Shown: positions 4,335 through 5,151 of the stretch, piece after piece
Layout: the number at the start of each line of letters is the position of its first letter
Numbering within the stretch: the first letter of the stretch is position 1
Assembly (NCBI GenBank): GCA_027017505.1
Contig: JALUQR010000069.1
Location: 1 to 5,151 of the forward strand
Length of the DNA: 5,151 nucleotides
Reading direction: 5' to 3'
Source of the DNA: a bacterium
Lineage (GTDB): Bacteria; Desulfobacterota; GWC2-55-46; DRQE01
Position numbers and translations under genes: made by a program
The notes under the pieces: generated by a model
What the model was told of the DNA's origin: nothing
Database searches by the model: none
The model's input: only the letters and a program-made list of their open reading frames with translations

Positions 4335-5151
4335 GGCTTAAACTTTCAGAAAGGGTTACAGGCCTTGAGGCCTCGCCCACGCTCGCCATAACGAGCAGGG
4401 CAAAGGAGCTCAAAAAGAAGGGGCATAACATAATAAGCTTTACCGCAGGTGAGCCTGACTTTGATACCCCTGAACACATAAAAGAAGCAGGCATAAAGGC
4501 CATAGAAGAGGGACACACAAAGTACACCCCTGTGGGTGGCATAGATGAGCTGAAGGAGGCAATAATAGAGCGGTACAGGGAAGACCATGGCCTTCAGTAT
4601 CACAAGGACGAGATACTGGTATCCTGCGGTGGTAAACACTCATTTTACAACCTGTGTCAGGCACTTGTTGACCCTGGCGATGAGGTTATCGTGCCCTCAC
4701 CGTACTGGGTGTCCTATCCACCGATGATAAGGCTTGCAGGCGGGGTGCCGAAGATAGTGCCCACCTCAAGGGATGAGGGCTTCAGGCTCACAGCCCGCAA
4801 GCTCAAAGAGGCCATAACAGAGCGTACAAAGGCGGTTGTCATAAACAGCCCATCAAACCCCACAGGCAGTGTCTACCCGCCAGAGGAGCTCAAGGAGCTT
4901 GTAAGGGTTGCCATAGAGGAGGGTGTGCTGGTTATATCAGATGAGATATACGATAAACTCGTTTACGGAGAGGTGGAGTTTGTCTCCACCGCAGGGGTGT
5001 GCGAGGGCGCAAGGGAAAACACCGTGGTACTCAACGGGGTCTCAAAGAGCTATTCCATGACGGGCTGGCGTATAGGCTATGCACTTGGCCCGAGAGAGCT
5101 TATAGATGCCATGATGCGCATCCAGAGCCAGTCCACCTCCAACCCCACATC
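4331..5151 (+). CDS. Class I pyridoxal-phosphate aminotransferase, likely aspartate aminotransferase (3' end outside window)
   Basis: The first 273 codons of a fold-type I aminotransferase, about two thirds of a normal 390-400 aa protein. It transfers the amino group between aspartate and 2-oxoglutarate (giving oxaloacetate and glutamate) using PLP. Visible residues are TAGEPDFDTP (38-47), GGKH (100-103) near the PLP phosphate, Trp126 in PYWVSYP, SPSNPTG (173-179) with Asn176, DEIY (204-207) with Asp204 and Tyr207, and SKSYSMTGWRIGY (238-250) with the PLP lysine Lys239 and Arg247. The pattern follows the Thermus-type (Ib) aspartate aminotransferase closely; the Lys of GGK matches the residue that helps bind the acidic side chain there, favouring aspartate. 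Prephenate/arogenate transamination is a known side role of related enzymes and cannot be excluded. Start overlaps the coaD stop (ATGA), with GGAG 7 nt upstream. The substrate-carboxylate arginine near the C-terminus is beyond the window. Confidence 0.9.
   Translation, partial: MRLKLSERVTGLEASPTLAITSRAKELKKKGHNIISFTAGEPDFDTPEHIKEAGIKAIEEGHTKYTPVGGIDELKEAIIERYREDHGLQYHKDEILVSCGGKHSFYNLCQALVDPGDEVIVPSPYWVSYPPMIRLAGGVPKIVPTSRDEGFRLTARKLKEAITERTKAVVINSPSNPTGSVYPPEELKELVRVAIEEGVLVISDEIYDKLVYGEVEFVSTAGVCEGARENTVVLNGVSKSYSMTGWRIGYALGPRELIDAMMRIQSQSTSNPT

Overview
The window is bacterial chromosome encoding housekeeping functions. It carries the bacterial-only pair of peptide deformylase and methionyl-tRNA formyltransferase, a bacterial-type CoaD, and RsmD. 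Codon use leans strongly to ATA for isoleucine and AGG/AGA for arginine. The proteins are compact and rich in Lys, Glu and Arg, and intergenic gaps are very short. This style resembles thermophilic or deep-branching bacteria such as Nitrospirota or Aquificota. The aminotransferase resembles the Thermus-type enzyme, and the radical SAM protein resembles a family I associate with archaea. The phylum assignment is only an inference.

Layout. Positions 1-587 (minus strand) hold def followed by the first 21 codons of fmt, joined through a TAATG stop/start overlap. Positions 588-718 are an AT-rich divergent regulatory region. A minus-strand promoter for def and a plus-strand promoter for the next gene lie back to back there, and an 8-bp inverted repeat surrounds the plus-strand promoter. 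Positions 719-1813 (plus) encode a radical SAM enzyme with a complete seven-cysteine SPASM domain; its substrate is not evident. Positions 1814-1861 hold a near-consensus promoter whose predicted start site falls on the ATG of the next gene, suggesting a leaderless mRNA. From 1862 to the window end runs a tight plus-strand operon: a DUF2007-like small protein, a CobB-type sirtuin, a YjbQ/UPF0047 protein, rsmD, coaD and the first 273 codons of a class I aspartate aminotransferase. Gaps are 10, 11 and 5 nt, followed by two ATGA overlaps.

How the genes fit together. def and fmt form the N-formylmethionine cycle of translation initiation: Fmt adds the formyl group to initiator tRNA and Def removes it from new proteins. 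In the plus-strand operon, rsmD modifies 16S rRNA and coaD makes dephospho-CoA. The sirtuin uses NAD to remove acyl groups that ultimately come from acyl-CoA. The aminotransferase links aspartate/glutamate with TCA-cycle keto acids. The common theme is core metabolism and translation rather than one dedicated pathway. No rRNA, tRNA, CRISPR array, insertion sequence or phage gene was seen. The points most worth following up are the orphan SPASM enzyme, the predicted leaderless operon head and the DAPY catalytic motif of RsmD. I found no convincing evidence for a wholly new multi-gene system.
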